From assembly GCF_001270065.2 (NCBI RefSeq), contig NZ_LFYT02000002.1, forward strand, positions 1 to 64,000: 64,000 nucleotides of DNA. The letters run 5' to 3'. How positions within the stretch are numbered: the stretch's first letter is position 1; each line of letters begins with the position of its first letter. The translations under genes were made by a program, and so were the position numbers. Source of the stretch: Limnohabitans planktonicus II-D5 (GTDB lineage Bacteria; Pseudomonadota; Gammaproteobacteria; Burkholderiales; Burkholderiaceae_C). The notes under the pieces were generated by a model that saw only the letters and a program-made list of their open reading frames with translations, made no database searches and was not told the origin of the DNA. Positions 17,457-26,233 of this stretch are shown in pieces.

Positions 17457-18473
17457 TTACCCCTTTGGTGTTCGTCCCCTTGGTGCCCCCGCTGAAATAA
17501 TCGCCATCAGGGCACCATGGCCAGAATGCTCGACGATTTCACTGATGGATTTTTTTGACAACACATCAGACACCGCTCGTCCAGACGCCAGCAAAAGGAG
17601 AATCCGTCTGCACACCACAGAGATGGTTTTCATTGGAATTTCATGCGGCCCGTCATAGCGATGCGGCAATTGGTTAATGAACTCTTCCCAAAGTGGTGCC
17701 GCATAACTGGCAATGCGAAATCCATTGCTCCAAAGCTCAGGGACGATGCTGGCAGTAAAAGATACACCCGACCCCTCAGGCCATTCAGAGCCTTCGTCAT
17801 ACCCGGACATCACGTACCCCAATTGCGCCTCATCGCAAATACCATGAAACCTTGCAGCGGTGAGCAAAAACCTCGCAGCGACATGTGCACCGCCCGCCAT
17901 GGCGAGATTGATCGGGTCATCCCGAAACTGAACAGAAGCGATGGAAATCACACACAACCGAATCCTCTTTTTCTCCAGCATGCTGTGCAGCTCGACAAGC
18001 CACAACCACTCGCGCATCGTCATGCCTTGTGCTTCGTCAATCACAAGTACAACAAAACGTCCGCCCGCCTGTGCTGACAATTGTTCAAAACGGTCCACGA
18101 GCATTCCCAAGCGTTCCGTTGGGCTACGTGTTGATCTGGCCAACCGATGCTTGGCTGCTTCCAGCAAATTTGCATAGAACCGCCCGGATGCGCTGGCACC
18201 GCCCGATTCGGTATGACTCCAGATCACCATCGGTATGAATCCTCCATACCTGGCAGCGAGCAAGCCTTCTAGCCAGTTATCAACAGCGCTGGATTTACCC
18301 AGTCGAGAGGCCCCATAAATGGTGGCACCATCAAATTGATCGTCTAGCCACCGTCCGATGGTGCTCACCATTTTTTCAATGGCGGGGGTGAACAACGAGT
18401 AATCTCTCGTGACCAGGGGATGGTCTTTGGGGATGTGCTCTGGAACGAGCTGAAAGTCTGAGTTTTCCATCAC
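17457..18473 (-). CDS. tniB: TniB transposition ATPase (AAA+)
   Basis: A 338-residue AAA+ regulator. The Walker A motif YGASRLGKSS lies at residues 53-62 and Walker B VVLVIDEAQG at 141-150 with Asp146-Glu147. The DDQFDGATIYG lead-in is typical of TniB/TnsC proteins, which polymerise on DNA and deliver target DNA to the transposase. Its ATG overlaps the tniA stop codon as ATGA, indicating translational coupling. Motifs and length are complete. Confidence 0.93.
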   Translation of the reverse strand: MMENSDFQLVPEHIPKDHPLVTRDYSLFTPAIEKMVSTIGRWLDDQFDGATIYGASRLGKSSAVDNWLEGLLAARYGGFIPMVIWSHTESGGASASGRFYANLLEAAKHRLARSTRSPTERLGMLVDRFEQLSAQAGGRFVVLVIDEAQGMTMREWLWLVELHSMLEKKRIRLCVISIASVQFRDDPINLAMAGGAHVAARFLLTAARFHGICDEAQLGYVMSGYDEGSEWPEGSGVSFTASIVPELWSNGFRIASYAAPLWEEFINQLPHRYDGPHEIPMKTISVVCRRILLLLASGRAVSDVLSKKSISEIVEHSGHGALMAIISAGAPRGRTPKG

Positions 18474-20539
18474 CAGGTCTTTGCCATGCGCATCTTGGGA
18501 AGTGGAGCGCTCTGGCTTGCAGATTTGGGTTTCGGCTCAGGTGGCGGTGAGGTGCCCTTCGTTTTCTTGGATACTCCGGAGACCTTGGTCAGCTCTTCGG
18601 GCATGGCCTGACGGTTGATTTCACCCATGACGTCTGGCACCGAAAAGTTCGGCTCTTTCATTTCATCCAGCGCTTGAGTGCTTGTCATCATGATTCGTCG
18701 CGCCTGCAGATAGGCCGGATGAACAGGTAGCTTTTTATTGGCATGTATCTCAGCGTATTCAATTAACGCCTGGACGGGATCCCTATTGCCGGTCAGAAAT
18801 AACAATCGCTTTGTCGCAAGTGCCCGAATGGCTTGCCGCATGTAAAGGGTGTGGGGTGATCGGTGCCACGGCGGTTGAACATGGACGGTTCCGTAGATCA
18901 GACCATTTGAATCGGAGACTGTGGCCCAGCGTGCGTCTGTTTCGTCATCCAGTTGAAGCCATAGTTTTTTACCGAGAAGATCCGGACGTTGAACCAGCCA
19001 CTCGGAGGTGTATTTGGCGTTCTCAAAGTTGAAATACGGTCTTTTGCCCGTGTATTCACCGCCAAGCAATGTGCAGACCTTTCTGGTTCCCGCCATTCTT
19101 TTAACGAGCTCTGGGTCAGCGTGACGAATGCAATTTTTTGTTTTGGAAGACAAGAAGTCCATTTGAGCTAGAGGACTGCGATAGCCCAGACCTGTATGTG
19201 GCGTGGCGTTGTAGTTCGCGATGGTGACATCCAGCAACTCCTCAGCATAGTCAAGTTGGAACTGGACCTCCGCAGCAATTTTTTCTGGATCTCGTCCTTT
19301 CTTATCTTCGTGACTGCTGCCTGTGCTCGGAGAGAGTCGGTGCATGGTGCCAGAGGCCAAAACCCTGAAAAACGACTCGATAAATGGCCGATCATCTTTG
19401 CTGCGCCTTGAACTGTAAGACGTAGGGTCTTGGGGTTTGATGACCTTGGCGCCAACAATATGCAGCAATGGCTCCTCGACTCTGGGGCAAACGTTGGCCA
19501 ATGCGCCATCAACGCTGAATTCATTCCAGCAAGCTGACAAATAGACTTCAGAGTGTGCGGATGGCAAGGCCGCGCCTTCTGCGTACCCATCCTCACAAAA
19601 CGTCAAGGTTCTTGGGGCCCACTTGGATAAAGCATTTTTGATGGTGATCAGAACGTCGAGCGCACTGCATTCGCGTCGCAAGCTGATGTGATACCCCAGA
19701 ACTGCACGGGATCTGACGTCAATGATCACGATGATCCAGATGCGGCGGATTTTTCTGGGTTCATAACCGCCGTGAGGAGACGGCACCATGACCACCATTC
19801 GGCAGTCCAATTTGTGGGCATCACACTCGACCCGATCAAACAGCTTGAAATCAGGTCGTCGGGTTCCATCGGAGGCTTTGGCTTTTGCAATTGCGTCAGG
19901 CCCCCCCATTTTTGACATGGCTAAAAAAGGATGCTCTGCCAAAACCTTCTTGATGTACAGACGAAGTGACTCATACCCGAGCGACTCTGAATTGAATGGC
20001 CAGGCTTTCTGATCTTCCAAGCCAGCTTTTCTTAGCTCGTCAATGAACCATCGAAAGATCGTTTGAACATTGATCTTAGGGTGTGCAAGAGAATCGGCGT
20101 TATTGAGGATTCGTTTGTGAAAACGATCTTTCAAATCTTTGAACTGTGGACGTTCAAGTAGCCACTTCAACGCGCCGGTTGCTCCAGCCCCATTTTCGTG
20201 AACAACAGGTGCAGTTTGACGCTCGTAAGCGGTCACACGAAAATGTGGAAGTGCTCCTCGCCAACCAAAAATATCCCCATCTGAGTGCCTTTGAAGGCAT
20301 CGGTTTGTGATGATTCGGTAGATATTGGATCGTTTTTCACCCGTTTTCTTCTGCAAAACTGCATCGGTAGCGCCCTTGAGATACAGCTCAATGGCTTTTT
20401 TTCGGGCTAAAAATTTAGTTTTGCGAGCAGCTGACAAGCTGTTCTCATCCACCATAGGCCAGCTGCTAAGGTCAATGCTCTGGCTCGATAGCTCAGAATT
20501 CGGCGTTGAGCGATATCCAATTCGTCCCGATAAAGCCAT
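18470..20539 (-). CDS. tniA: TniA transposase (DDE, Mu/TnsB type)
   Basis: A 689-residue integrase-core transposase. The N-terminal helix-turn-helix region (about 40-160) includes IELYLKGATDAVLQKKTGEKR and a second DNA-binding part. The catalytic domain starts near 230, with a probable triad Asp240 (VECDAHKLD), Asp344 (FSVDGALAN) and Glu388 (RPFIESFF). A beta-barrel and basic tail follow. A strong AGGAGG precedes the ATG at 20539. It cuts and joins the transposon ends, and should bind the 18-bp repeats at both termini. GC content and codon use differ from the czc cargo, so the core and cargo probably have separate histories. Confidence 0.92.
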   Translation of the reverse strand: MALSGRIGYRSTPNSELSSQSIDLSSWPMVDENSLSAARKTKFLARKKAIELYLKGATDAVLQKKTGEKRSNIYRIITNRCLQRHSDGDIFGWRGALPHFRVTAYERQTAPVVHENGAGATGALKWLLERPQFKDLKDRFHKRILNNADSLAHPKINVQTIFRWFIDELRKAGLEDQKAWPFNSESLGYESLRLYIKKVLAEHPFLAMSKMGGPDAIAKAKASDGTRRPDFKLFDRVECDAHKLDCRMVVMVPSPHGGYEPRKIRRIWIIVIIDVRSRAVLGYHISLRRECSALDVLITIKNALSKWAPRTLTFCEDGYAEGAALPSAHSEVYLSACWNEFSVDGALANVCPRVEEPLLHIVGAKVIKPQDPTSYSSRRSKDDRPFIESFFRVLASGTMHRLSPSTGSSHEDKKGRDPEKIAAEVQFQLDYAEELLDVTIANYNATPHTGLGYRSPLAQMDFLSSKTKNCIRHADPELVKRMAGTRKVCTLLGGEYTGKRPYFNFENAKYTSEWLVQRPDLLGKKLWLQLDDETDARWATVSDSNGLIYGTVHVQPPWHRSPHTLYMRQAIRALATKRLLFLTGNRDPVQALIEYAEIHANKKLPVHPAYLQARRIMMTSTQALDEMKEPNFSVPDVMGEINRQAMPEELTKVSGVSKKTKGTSPPPEPKPKSASQSAPLPKMRMAKTW

Positions 20540-20592
20540 AGAACCTCCTAGTTAAAGGTCTATTCAAGACTCATTAAAAAGGAAGAATCACT

Positions 20593-20691
20593 TAACGTCA
20601 ACTTTACTTGGAATTCGTAGCATCAACTTTACTTGGAAAGAGACACCCTCCAGAGGGAAGATCCAGCTGTTAGTAGCATCAAATTTACTTG
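20593..20691 (-). repeat. Right-end transposase-binding sites R1-R3
   Basis: On the minus strand the 18-bp motif occurs at 20674-20691 (CAAGTAAATTTGATGCTA), 20618-20635 (CAAGTAAAGTTGATGCTA) and 20593-20610 (CAAGTAAAGTTGACGTTA). They mirror L1-L3 at the other end. The spacing between outer sites is wider here than at the left, giving asymmetric ends as in Tn7-like elements. Confidence 0.8.
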
Positions 20692-20699
20692 TGTGAACG

Positions 20700-20704
20700 C
20701 CTAC
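20700..20704. repeat. Target-site duplication, right copy (CCTAC)
   Basis: Direct repeat of the five bases at 2144-2148, immediately outside the right transposon end. Confidence 0.7.
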
Positions 20705-20755
20705 GAGACGGCCGCATCACACATTGCAAACTTCGGCATGCAGGATCAATAAGTA
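20700..20755 (+). repeat. Right half of the interrupted MITE-like repeat
   Basis: From CCTACGAGA to GCAGGATCAATA this matches the right half of the complete repeat at 1840-2002, including ATTGCAAACTTCGGC for ATTTCAAACTTCAGC. It begins exactly at the transposon's target duplication. The left half is not attached here, which shows the unit was interrupted by the insertion. Confidence 0.6.
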
Positions 20756-20803
20756 CAAGAGCCCAGAGACTTGAAAATCAAGCCTTGATGACCCTGAGCC
20801 TGT

Positions 20804-21487
20804 TCAGTCCTTGATTACCGGTGGAAAAACGTACAAACGTGCCAGCCCTTGACGCATCAAGGACTCGGCATCCGGGCGACGGCCCTGGACGGCAAAATCG
20901 AAGGCGGTCAAGCCTTGCTGGTTTTGTTTGAGCAAATCAGAGCCCGGCGCCTGGATGAGCGACTTGACGGACAAAGCGCTGCCGTAGCGAGCAGCCATCA
21001 TCAGCGGCGTGGTGCCGTTGGGCGATTCAGCATTGACCTGAGCGCCGTGCTTGAGCAGCAGATTCACGATGGCCGTGTGTCCACCGGCGGCCGCGTAATG
21101 CAAAGCTGTCCAGCCAGGCTTGTTGACCTCAGCCCCACGTTCGAGCAAGGGTTCGACCAAGGACATATGACCACGCAAGGCCGCCATCATCAAGGGGCTT
21201 TCGCCAGCGGTGTTGAAGATGTCGATACGTGTCTGTGGCCAGCGGATCAGCAGTTCGGCGACTTTGGGCGATGGCTCCTGGATGGCCAAAACAAGCGCTG
21301 GTGCCGCATTGACGTTCACGGAATTGGGGTCAAAACCCCGTTCCAGCAAAGCCTGCACGGTGCGCGCATCATCAAAAGTCACAGCTCTGAAAAAGTCTTC
21401 GTAGGCGCCCGCAAAAGACAGACCGGAAAATAAAAATCCAGCTAAAACAACAGACTTTTTTAAACTTTTAAAGTAAATCATGAACAT
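20804..21487 (-). CDS. Secreted ankyrin-repeat protein
   Basis: A protein of about 227 residues with an N-terminal signal sequence (LKKSVVLAGFLFSGLSFAGA) and at least four ankyrin repeats, for example GESPLMMAALRGHMSLVEPLLERGA, GWTALHYAAAGGHTAIVNLLLKHGA and GTTPLMMAARYG. It is presumably a periplasmic protein-binding scaffold; the partner is unknown. Its ATG at 21487 overlaps the TatD stop codon (TGATG), so the two are coupled; an ATG at 21481 is an alternative start. Confidence 0.85.
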   Translation of the reverse strand: MFMIYFKSLKKSVVLAGFLFSGLSFAGAYEDFFRAVTFDDARTVQALLERGFDPNSVNVNAAPALVLAIQEPSPKVAELLIRWPQTRIDIFNTAGESPLMMAALRGHMSLVEPLLERGAEVNKPGWTALHYAAAGGHTAIVNLLLKHGAQVNAESPNGTTPLMMAARYGSALSVKSLIQAPGSDLLKQNQQGLTAFDFAVQGRRPDAESLMRQGLARLYVFPPVIKD

Positions 21488-22296
21488 CAACCCGTGATCA
21501 CACGACGAAAAAGCTGGTCAAAGTTCGTGCTGGTCAGCGCCCCAATCGCTTCAGAAGTCGTGCCGCGCAACTCGGCAAGCTGTTTCGCCACAAAGGGCAC
21601 ATAAGAGGGATTATTGGTCTTGCCGCGGTAAGGCACCGGGGCCAAATAAGGGCTATCGGTCTCGATGAGCAAGCGGTCATCGGGCACAAACTTGGCCACT
21701 TCGCGCAGATCAGCGGCTGTTTTGAAGGTCAAGATGCCTGAGAACGAGATGTAAAAACCCAGGTCCAACGCGGCCCGGGCCACCTGCTGGCTTTCGGTGA
21801 AGCAATGAAATACGCCACCCGCACACCCTGCCCCCCCCGTTTCGCCCTCTTCTTTCAAGATGGCAATGGTGTCTTCTGAAGCCTGACGGGTGTGAATGAC
21901 CAAAGGTAAAGCGGTCTGGCGGGCTGCCCGGATGTGGGTGCGAAAACGCTCACGCTGCCATTCCATGTCAGCCACGGTGCGCCCGCCTTTGCGCTCGTCC
22001 ATTTGGTAGTAATCCAGCCCGGTCTCGCCAATGGCCACCACTTTGGGGCGAGCGGCACCATCCAGCAGATCCTGCAAGCTGGGCTCGCGCACGCCTTCGT
22101 TGTCAGGGTGCACACCCACGGTGGCCCACATGTTGTTGTGCGCCATGGCCAGGCCGTGCACTTCGTCAAATTTCTCCATCGTGGTGCAGATCACCAGCGC
22201 TCGGGTCACTTGGGCGGCTTGCATGGCTTGCTGAATGTTGTCCAACTCGCTCATCAGTTCGGGGAAATTCAGGTGGCAATGGGAATCGGTGTACAT
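21487..22296 (-). CDS. TatD-family metal-dependent deoxyribonuclease/hydrolase
   Basis: A 269-residue TIM-barrel hydrolase. Metal ligands appear in TDSHCHLNF (positions 3-8), GETGLDYY (around 92-99), LPLVIHTRQA, FHCFTES and LLIETDSPYLAP. TatD proteins act on DNA ends and in DNA repair; this subgroup follows holB in many bacteria. The order tmk-holB-tatD is conserved and suggests a DNA metabolism operon. Length and motifs are complete. Confidence 0.93.
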   Translation of the reverse strand: MYTDSHCHLNFPELMSELDNIQQAMQAAQVTRALVICTTMEKFDEVHGLAMAHNNMWATVGVHPDNEGVREPSLQDLLDGAARPKVVAIGETGLDYYQMDERKGGRTVADMEWQRERFRTHIRAARQTALPLVIHTRQASEDTIAILKEEGETGGAGCAGGVFHCFTESQQVARAALDLGFYISFSGILTFKTAADLREVAKFVPDDRLLIETDSPYLAPVPYRGKTNNPSYVPFVAKQLAELRGTTSEAIGALTSTNFDQLFRRVITG

Positions 22297-22301
22297 GTGA
22301 A

Positions 22302-23306
22302 TCAGCCCTTGGACAGCAGGGTTTGTTGGGCGTCGGCGGTCAGGGCTTCGAGCATCAGACCGGCATTGAAAGGGTGCTCGGCTGTGCGGGCAGATTGCAT
22401 CAGGCGCTTGAACCAGTCGGTCAGAGCTGCCACAGATGCCGCGCTGGCTGGCAAATGCGACGCCTCAAAAAACCTCGGTACCGCCCCAGATTGGCGCAGC
22501 ACCAAGTCGTGGCAAAGCTTTTGCAAGGCGTCAATGGCTTGGGCGGGGCTGAGTTCGGCCAAGTGCCGGGCATCGCCCTGGCGCATCGCTTTGGGCAAAT
22601 GCGCCCACCAGTCGGGCGACAAACCCGATTCCGCTTGGCGCAGCACATCGGCGGGACGTCCGCCCGCACTGCGCAGCAAGTCTTGCGCCACAGCGGCGGG
22701 CACGCCCTGCCCCGTGAGCCAGGGCAGCGCCTCGTCGGCTTCGGGCCACTTCATCGTGTGGGCCAAGCAGCGGCTGCGGATGGTGGGCAGCAGCATGTGG
22801 CTGGCCTCTGTGGCCAGAACAAAACGCACATCGCCCGGAGGCTCTTCCAGAGTTTTGAGCAGCGCATTGGCTGTGATGGTGTTCATGCGCTCGGCCGGAA
22901 ACACCAGCACCGCCTTGCCGCGCCCGCGTGCGTCGGTGCGCTGCGAAAACTCCACCGCATCGCGCATCGCGTCCACCCGGATCTCTTTGCTGGGCTTGCG
23001 GGTTTTCTTGTCGATCTCGTCCTGGGCCTTTTCAGGCAAAGGCCAGCCCAGCTCGATCATCACCGTCTCGGGCATCAGCACTTCCAGGTCAGCGTGGGTG
23101 TGCACGGCAATCGCGTGGCAGCTGGGGCAGTCGCCGCAAGCGCCCTGCTCGGTGGGTTTTTCGCACAGCCAGGCCGAAGCCAAGGCCAAAGCCAGCTCGT
23201 ACTGGCCCAGGCCAGACGGGCCTTGCAGCAGCCAGGCGTGGCCGCGCTGGGCCAGCAAATCGGTGGCTTGGCGGGCGATCCAGGGGGCGTATGAAACGGC
23301 GCTCAT
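22302..23306 (-). CDS. holB: DNA polymerase III delta' subunit
   Basis: A 334-residue clamp-loader subunit. The P-loop is degenerate ([10 protein letters not shown], with no Lys), as expected for delta', which does not hydrolyse ATP. A zinc-binding group CGDCPSC follows, and [11 protein letters not shown] and SRC motifs (LPTIRSRC) are present. I chose MSAVSYAPW at 23306 because it overlaps the tmk stop as ATGA; the codon at 23327 lies inside tmk. It helps load the beta clamp onto DNA. Confidence 0.94.
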   Translation of the reverse strand: MSAVSYAPWIARQATDLLAQRGHAWLLQGPSGLGQYELALALASAWLCEKPTEQGACGDCPSCHAIAVHTHADLEVLMPETVMIELGWPLPEKAQDEIDKKTRKPSKEIRVDAMRDAVEFSQRTDARGRGKAVLVFPAERMNTITANALLKTLEEPPGDVRFVLATEASHMLLPTIRSRCLAHTMKWPEADEALPWLTGQGVPAAVAQDLLRSAGGRPADVLRQAESGLSPDWWAHLPKAMRQGDARHLAELSPAQAIDALQKLCHDLVLRQSGAVPRFFEASHLPASAASVAALTDWFKRLMQSARTAEHPFNAGLMLEALTADAQQTLLSKG

Positions 23307-23944
23307 GCGGCGCTCCTTTGCAGCCAATCGCTCACGATGCGTGACACATACGCACCCACGGCGTCCATGCTTTGAGCCGCGTCGATGCGGGCAAAACGGC
23401 TGGGCTTCTCGGCTTGGCGACGGGCGTAACCAGCACGCACTGCGGCAAAAAAGTGAGCCGGTTGGGACTCAAACTTGTCCGGCACTCGGGCCGAAGCCAG
23501 GCGTTCAGCCGCAATCAAAGGGTCCAGGTCAAACCAAACGGTCAGGTCAGGTTGGCGCAAAGTACCGTCTGGCAAGGCCTGCACCATGCGCTCCAGCTGA
23601 CCCAACACCTGCCAATCAAAGCCCCGGCCACCGCCTTGGTAGGCAAAGGTGGCGTCGGTGAAACGGTCGCACAAAACCACATCGCCCCGACCCAGGGCTG
23701 GCTCGATCACCTGCACCAAGTGCTCACGGCGGGCCGCAAACATCAACAGCGCCTCGGTCAGCGGGTCCATGGGCTCGTGCAGCACCAATTCGCGCAGCTT
23801 TTCCGACAGCGGCGTGCCGCCGGGCTCGCGGGTCAGCACCACCGCCCTGCCCGCCTGGCGAAAAAGCTCGGCCACGCGGGCGATGTGCGTGGACTTGCCC
23901 GCACCGTCGATGCCTTCAAAACTGATGAATGTGCCGTGTGTCAT
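23303..23944 (-). CDS. tmk: Thymidylate kinase
   Basis: A 213-residue dTMP kinase. The P-loop is [11 protein letters not shown] near the N-terminus, with [12 protein letters not shown] and the [15 protein letters not shown] segment (substrate binding) following. It makes dTDP for DNA synthesis. The upstream frame is open for another 92 codons, but that stretch has unrelated composition and no family similarity, so the start is MTHGTFISF at 23944. It overlaps holB and lies downstream of mltG. Confidence 0.95.
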   Translation of the reverse strand: MTHGTFISFEGIDGAGKSTHIARVAELFRQAGRAVVLTREPGGTPLSEKLRELVLHEPMDPLTEALLMFAARREHLVQVIEPALGRGDVVLCDRFTDATFAYQGGGRGFDWQVLGQLERMVQALPDGTLRQPDLTVWFDLDPLIAAERLASARVPDKFESQPAHFFAAVRAGYARRQAEKPSRFARIDAAQSMDAVGAYVSRIVSDWLQRSAA

Positions 23945-24024
23945 GAGCGTCTGGAGTTGATCGTCGATTGTCGCCGATGGCGGTGTAAGCCCTGGTGGCG
24001 AACTTCCCCCAAGGCCCACAAAGC

Positions 24025-25026
24025 TCACTGACCGCGCTGGTAACGGTTCACGGCCCGGTTGTGCTCGTCCAGGGTGGCACTGAAATGGCTGCTGCCATCG
24101 CCTTTGGCCACAAAGTAGATGGCGGCCGTTTTGGCCGGCTTCACAGCGGCCATGAGTGCCGATTTGCCGGGCATGGCAATGGGCGTGGGTGGCAGGCCGG
24201 CCCGGGTGTAGGTGTTCCATGGTGTGTCGGTGCTCAGGTGCACGCGGCGCAAATTGCCATCAAAGGCTTCGCCCAGACCATAAATCACCGTCGGGTCGGT
24301 CTGCAAGCGCATGCCGATGCGCAGCCGGTTGTTGAAAACACCTGAAATCAAGGGCCGGTCCGAGCCCTTGCCGGTTTCCTTTTCGACAATGCTGGCCAAG
24401 ATCAAGGCCTCTTCGGGCGACTTGATCGACGCATCTGGCTGCCGCAACGACCAAGCCTGCTGCACATGCTTGTCCATGGCCTTCATGGCCCGCTGCAAGA
24501 CGGCCAGATCGCTCGATCCTTTGGCATAAGCATAAGTGTCCGGGTAAAAACGCCCCTCGGGCGCCACACCGGGTCGGCCCAATTGCGCCATCAAGGCGTC
24601 GTCGCTCAAAACGCGGCTGTCAGGCTTGAGGCTTTCGGCCTTGGCCAAGGCCTGACGCACCTGCCGCCAGTTCCAGCCCTCGACAATCGTCACCGTGCGC
24701 AGGCTTTCTTCGCCCCGCACCAGCATGCTGAGCAGGCGGTGCGGCGTGGTGCCTGGCGCCATTTCGTAACTGCCCGCCCGCATCAGGCGCGATTGGCCCG
24801 AGACGCGAAACCACGCATACAAGAGCGTAGGCGACGTTTGCGCCCCGGCGTCCACCACCGCTTGGGCAATGGACTTGGGCGAAGTGCCGGGCTCAATCGA
24901 CAAGTCCAGGGTGGCTTGGCGGGTGTCCATGGGCTGATTCAGCCACCAAACCCCCGCCGCCGCGAGGCCCAGGGCGAGCAACATCACACTGAGCAGTAAC
25001 TTCATCAAGCCTTTGAGCACGGCCAT
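24025..25026 (-). CDS. mltG: Endolytic peptidoglycan transglycosylase
   Basis: A 333-residue inner-membrane protein. One transmembrane segment ([20 protein letters not shown]) is followed by the LysM-like region and the YceG/MltG catalytic domain with [13 protein letters not shown] (catalytic Glu), [18 protein letters not shown] and [12 protein letters not shown]. It cleaves nascent peptidoglycan and sets strand length. The start is MAVLKGLMK at 25026; further upstream codons belong to the divergent ygfZ promoter region. It heads the mltG-tmk-holB-tatD group. Confidence 0.94.
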   Translation of the reverse strand: MAVLKGLMKLLLSVMLLALGLAAAGVWWLNQPMDTRQATLDLSIEPGTSPKSIAQAVVDAGAQTSPTLLYAWFRVSGQSRLMRAGSYEMAPGTTPHRLLSMLVRGEESLRTVTIVEGWNWRQVRQALAKAESLKPDSRVLSDDALMAQLGRPGVAPEGRFYPDTYAYAKGSSDLAVLQRAMKAMDKHVQQAWSLRQPDASIKSPEEALILASIVEKETGKGSDRPLISGVFNNRLRIGMRLQTDPTVIYGLGEAFDGNLRRVHLSTDTPWNTYTRAGLPPTPIAMPGKSALMAAVKPAKTAAIYFVAKGDGSSHFSATLDEHNRAVNRYQRGQ

Positions 25027-25097
25027 GTCCTTTGTTCGGGTGTTGAAAATGTGGAGGGCATGATAATTCAGGCCTTGCCCCCAGACCGAGTCACCCC

Positions 25098-26054
25098 ATG
25101 AACACCCGCCCAGAATTGAGCCCACCCATGAACACCGTTTTGAATGGCATCAGCGCCCTGCCCCACCTGGGCGTGATCCAGGCCCAAGGCGAAGACGCGG
25201 CGAACTTCTTGCACAACCAGCTGAGCAACGACGTGCTGCTCTTGCCCGTGGGCCAAGCGCGATTGGCCGCTTTTTGCTCGGCCAAGGGGCGCATGCAGGC
25301 CAGTTTCATCTTGGTCAAAACCGCGCCCGACACCGTGCTGCTGGTCTTGAGCCTGGACTTGCTGGCCCAGACCCTGAAGCGCTTGTCCATGTTTGTGCTG
25401 CGGGCCAAAGTCAAAATGAGCGACGCCACGGGCCAATGGCAGTTGCGCGGTTTGCTGGGCGATACCGCCCGGGCTGTGGTGGGCGGTGCCGCACCCTGGC
25501 AGACCGTCACGGTGGATGGCGTGCACGCCGTGGCGCTGTACCCGGCCCTGGCAGGTGACGTGCAGGTGCCACGCGCTCTGTGCTTGGCTCCGGCCGGATC
25601 GACGCTGCCAGCAGACCCGGAAGTCGCGCCCGAAGTTTGGGTCTGGTCTGAGGTCATGAGCGGCGTGACGCTGGTCAGCCAGCCGTTGTTTGAAGCCTTC
25701 GTGCCGCAAATGCTCAATTACGAATCCGTGGGCGGCGTCAACTTCAAAAAAGGCTGCTACCCCGGGCAAGAGGTCGTGGCCCGCAGTCAGTTTCGCGGCA
25801 CCTTGAAGCGCCGCACAGCACTCGTGCACAGCCCGGTGGCCCTGGCGGCCGGGCAAGACATCTTCACCCCAGCCGACCCCGAGCAGCCTTGCGCCACCGT
25901 GGTGCTGAGTGCTGCACGACCAGACGGGCAGGGCTTTGATGCGCTGGTCAGCGGCACGCTGGAGAGCCAGCAAACCGGTTGGCGGGTGGGCAGTGCTGAG
26001 GGTGCGGCGCTGGAGTTGCTGACCCTGCCTTACCCTTTACTCGAAGACATTTGA
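25098..26054 (+). CDS. ygfZ: YgfZ folate-binding protein of iron-sulfur cluster metabolism
   Basis: A protein of up to 318 residues, divergent from mltG. It has the GcvT-like folate-binding fold and the diagnostic KGCYPGQEVVAR motif with its essential Cys. YgfZ uses tetrahydrofolate in maintaining certain Fe-S enzymes. An in-frame ATG at 25128 (MNTVLNG) is an equally good start. A repeat copy follows its stop at 26063. Confidence 0.92.
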   Translation: MNTRPELSPPMNTVLNGISALPHLGVIQAQGEDAANFLHNQLSNDVLLLPVGQARLAAFCSAKGRMQASFILVKTAPDTVLLVLSLDLLAQTLKRLSMFVLRAKVKMSDATGQWQLRGLLGDTARAVVGGAAPWQTVTVDGVHAVALYPALAGDVQVPRALCLAPAGSTLPADPEVAPEVWVWSEVMSGVTLVSQPLFEAFVPQMLNYESVGGVNFKKGCYPGQEVVARSQFRGTLKRRTALVHSPVALAAGQDIFTPADPEQPCATVVLSAARPDGQGFDALVSGTLESQQTGWRVGSAEGAALELLTLPYPLLEDI

Positions 26055-26062
26055 GTACCCCC

Positions 26063-26171
26063 TGTAGGTCGGTGGTCAAAGACCCCGACATTGAGATTCT
26101 GAGTCTGTAGGCCATTGAATGTTTGGCTTTAATCAGGGAAGATGTCGGACTCTTCGAGTGCCGACCTACGA
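26063..26171 (+). repeat. Partial MITE-like repeat copy
   Basis: Carries the inner arms only: TGTAGGTCGGTGGTCAAAG at the left and GAGTGCCGACCTACGA at the right, with diverged sequence between. The outer terminal repeats seen at 1840 and 59009 are missing. It fills the gap between ygfZ and the convergent thioesterase-GNAT gene and could act as a transcript-end hairpin. Confidence 0.65.
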
Positions 26172-26233
26172 AGATGCTCCTGCAGTGTCAGCCCTGTCAA
26201 CGATTTGAGTGATGGAGGTCTTCGAGCAAGCGT

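Larger units (their letters stand above)
2149..20699. mobile_element. 18.55-kb TniABQ transposon carrying cadmium/czc-type metal resistance
   Basis: The two outer ends are inverted repeats: CGGTCACACAAGTAAAG at the left and, on the minus strand, CGTTCACACAAGTAAAT at the right. A direct repeat CCTAC stands immediately outside both ends (2144-2148 and 20700-20704). A 5-bp duplication is what Tn7 and Tn5053-type transposases make. Three 18-bp sites stand at each end, pointing in opposite senses. Inside are tniA, tniB and tniQ, a recombinase module, and one contiguous metal-resistance cargo. The exact outer base is inferred from the duplication and could be shifted by a few bases. Confidence 0.85.

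Noticed and set aside
21934..23661. A 575-codon open frame on the plus strand opposite tatD-holB-tmk
   Set aside because: It is the antisense shadow of three well-conserved genes, with low-complexity composition and no family features.
23945..24220. An extended N-terminus of tmk
   Set aside because: The extra 92 codons have no similarity to thymidylate kinases and overlap the region downstream of mltG; the P-loop start at 23944 fits the family length.
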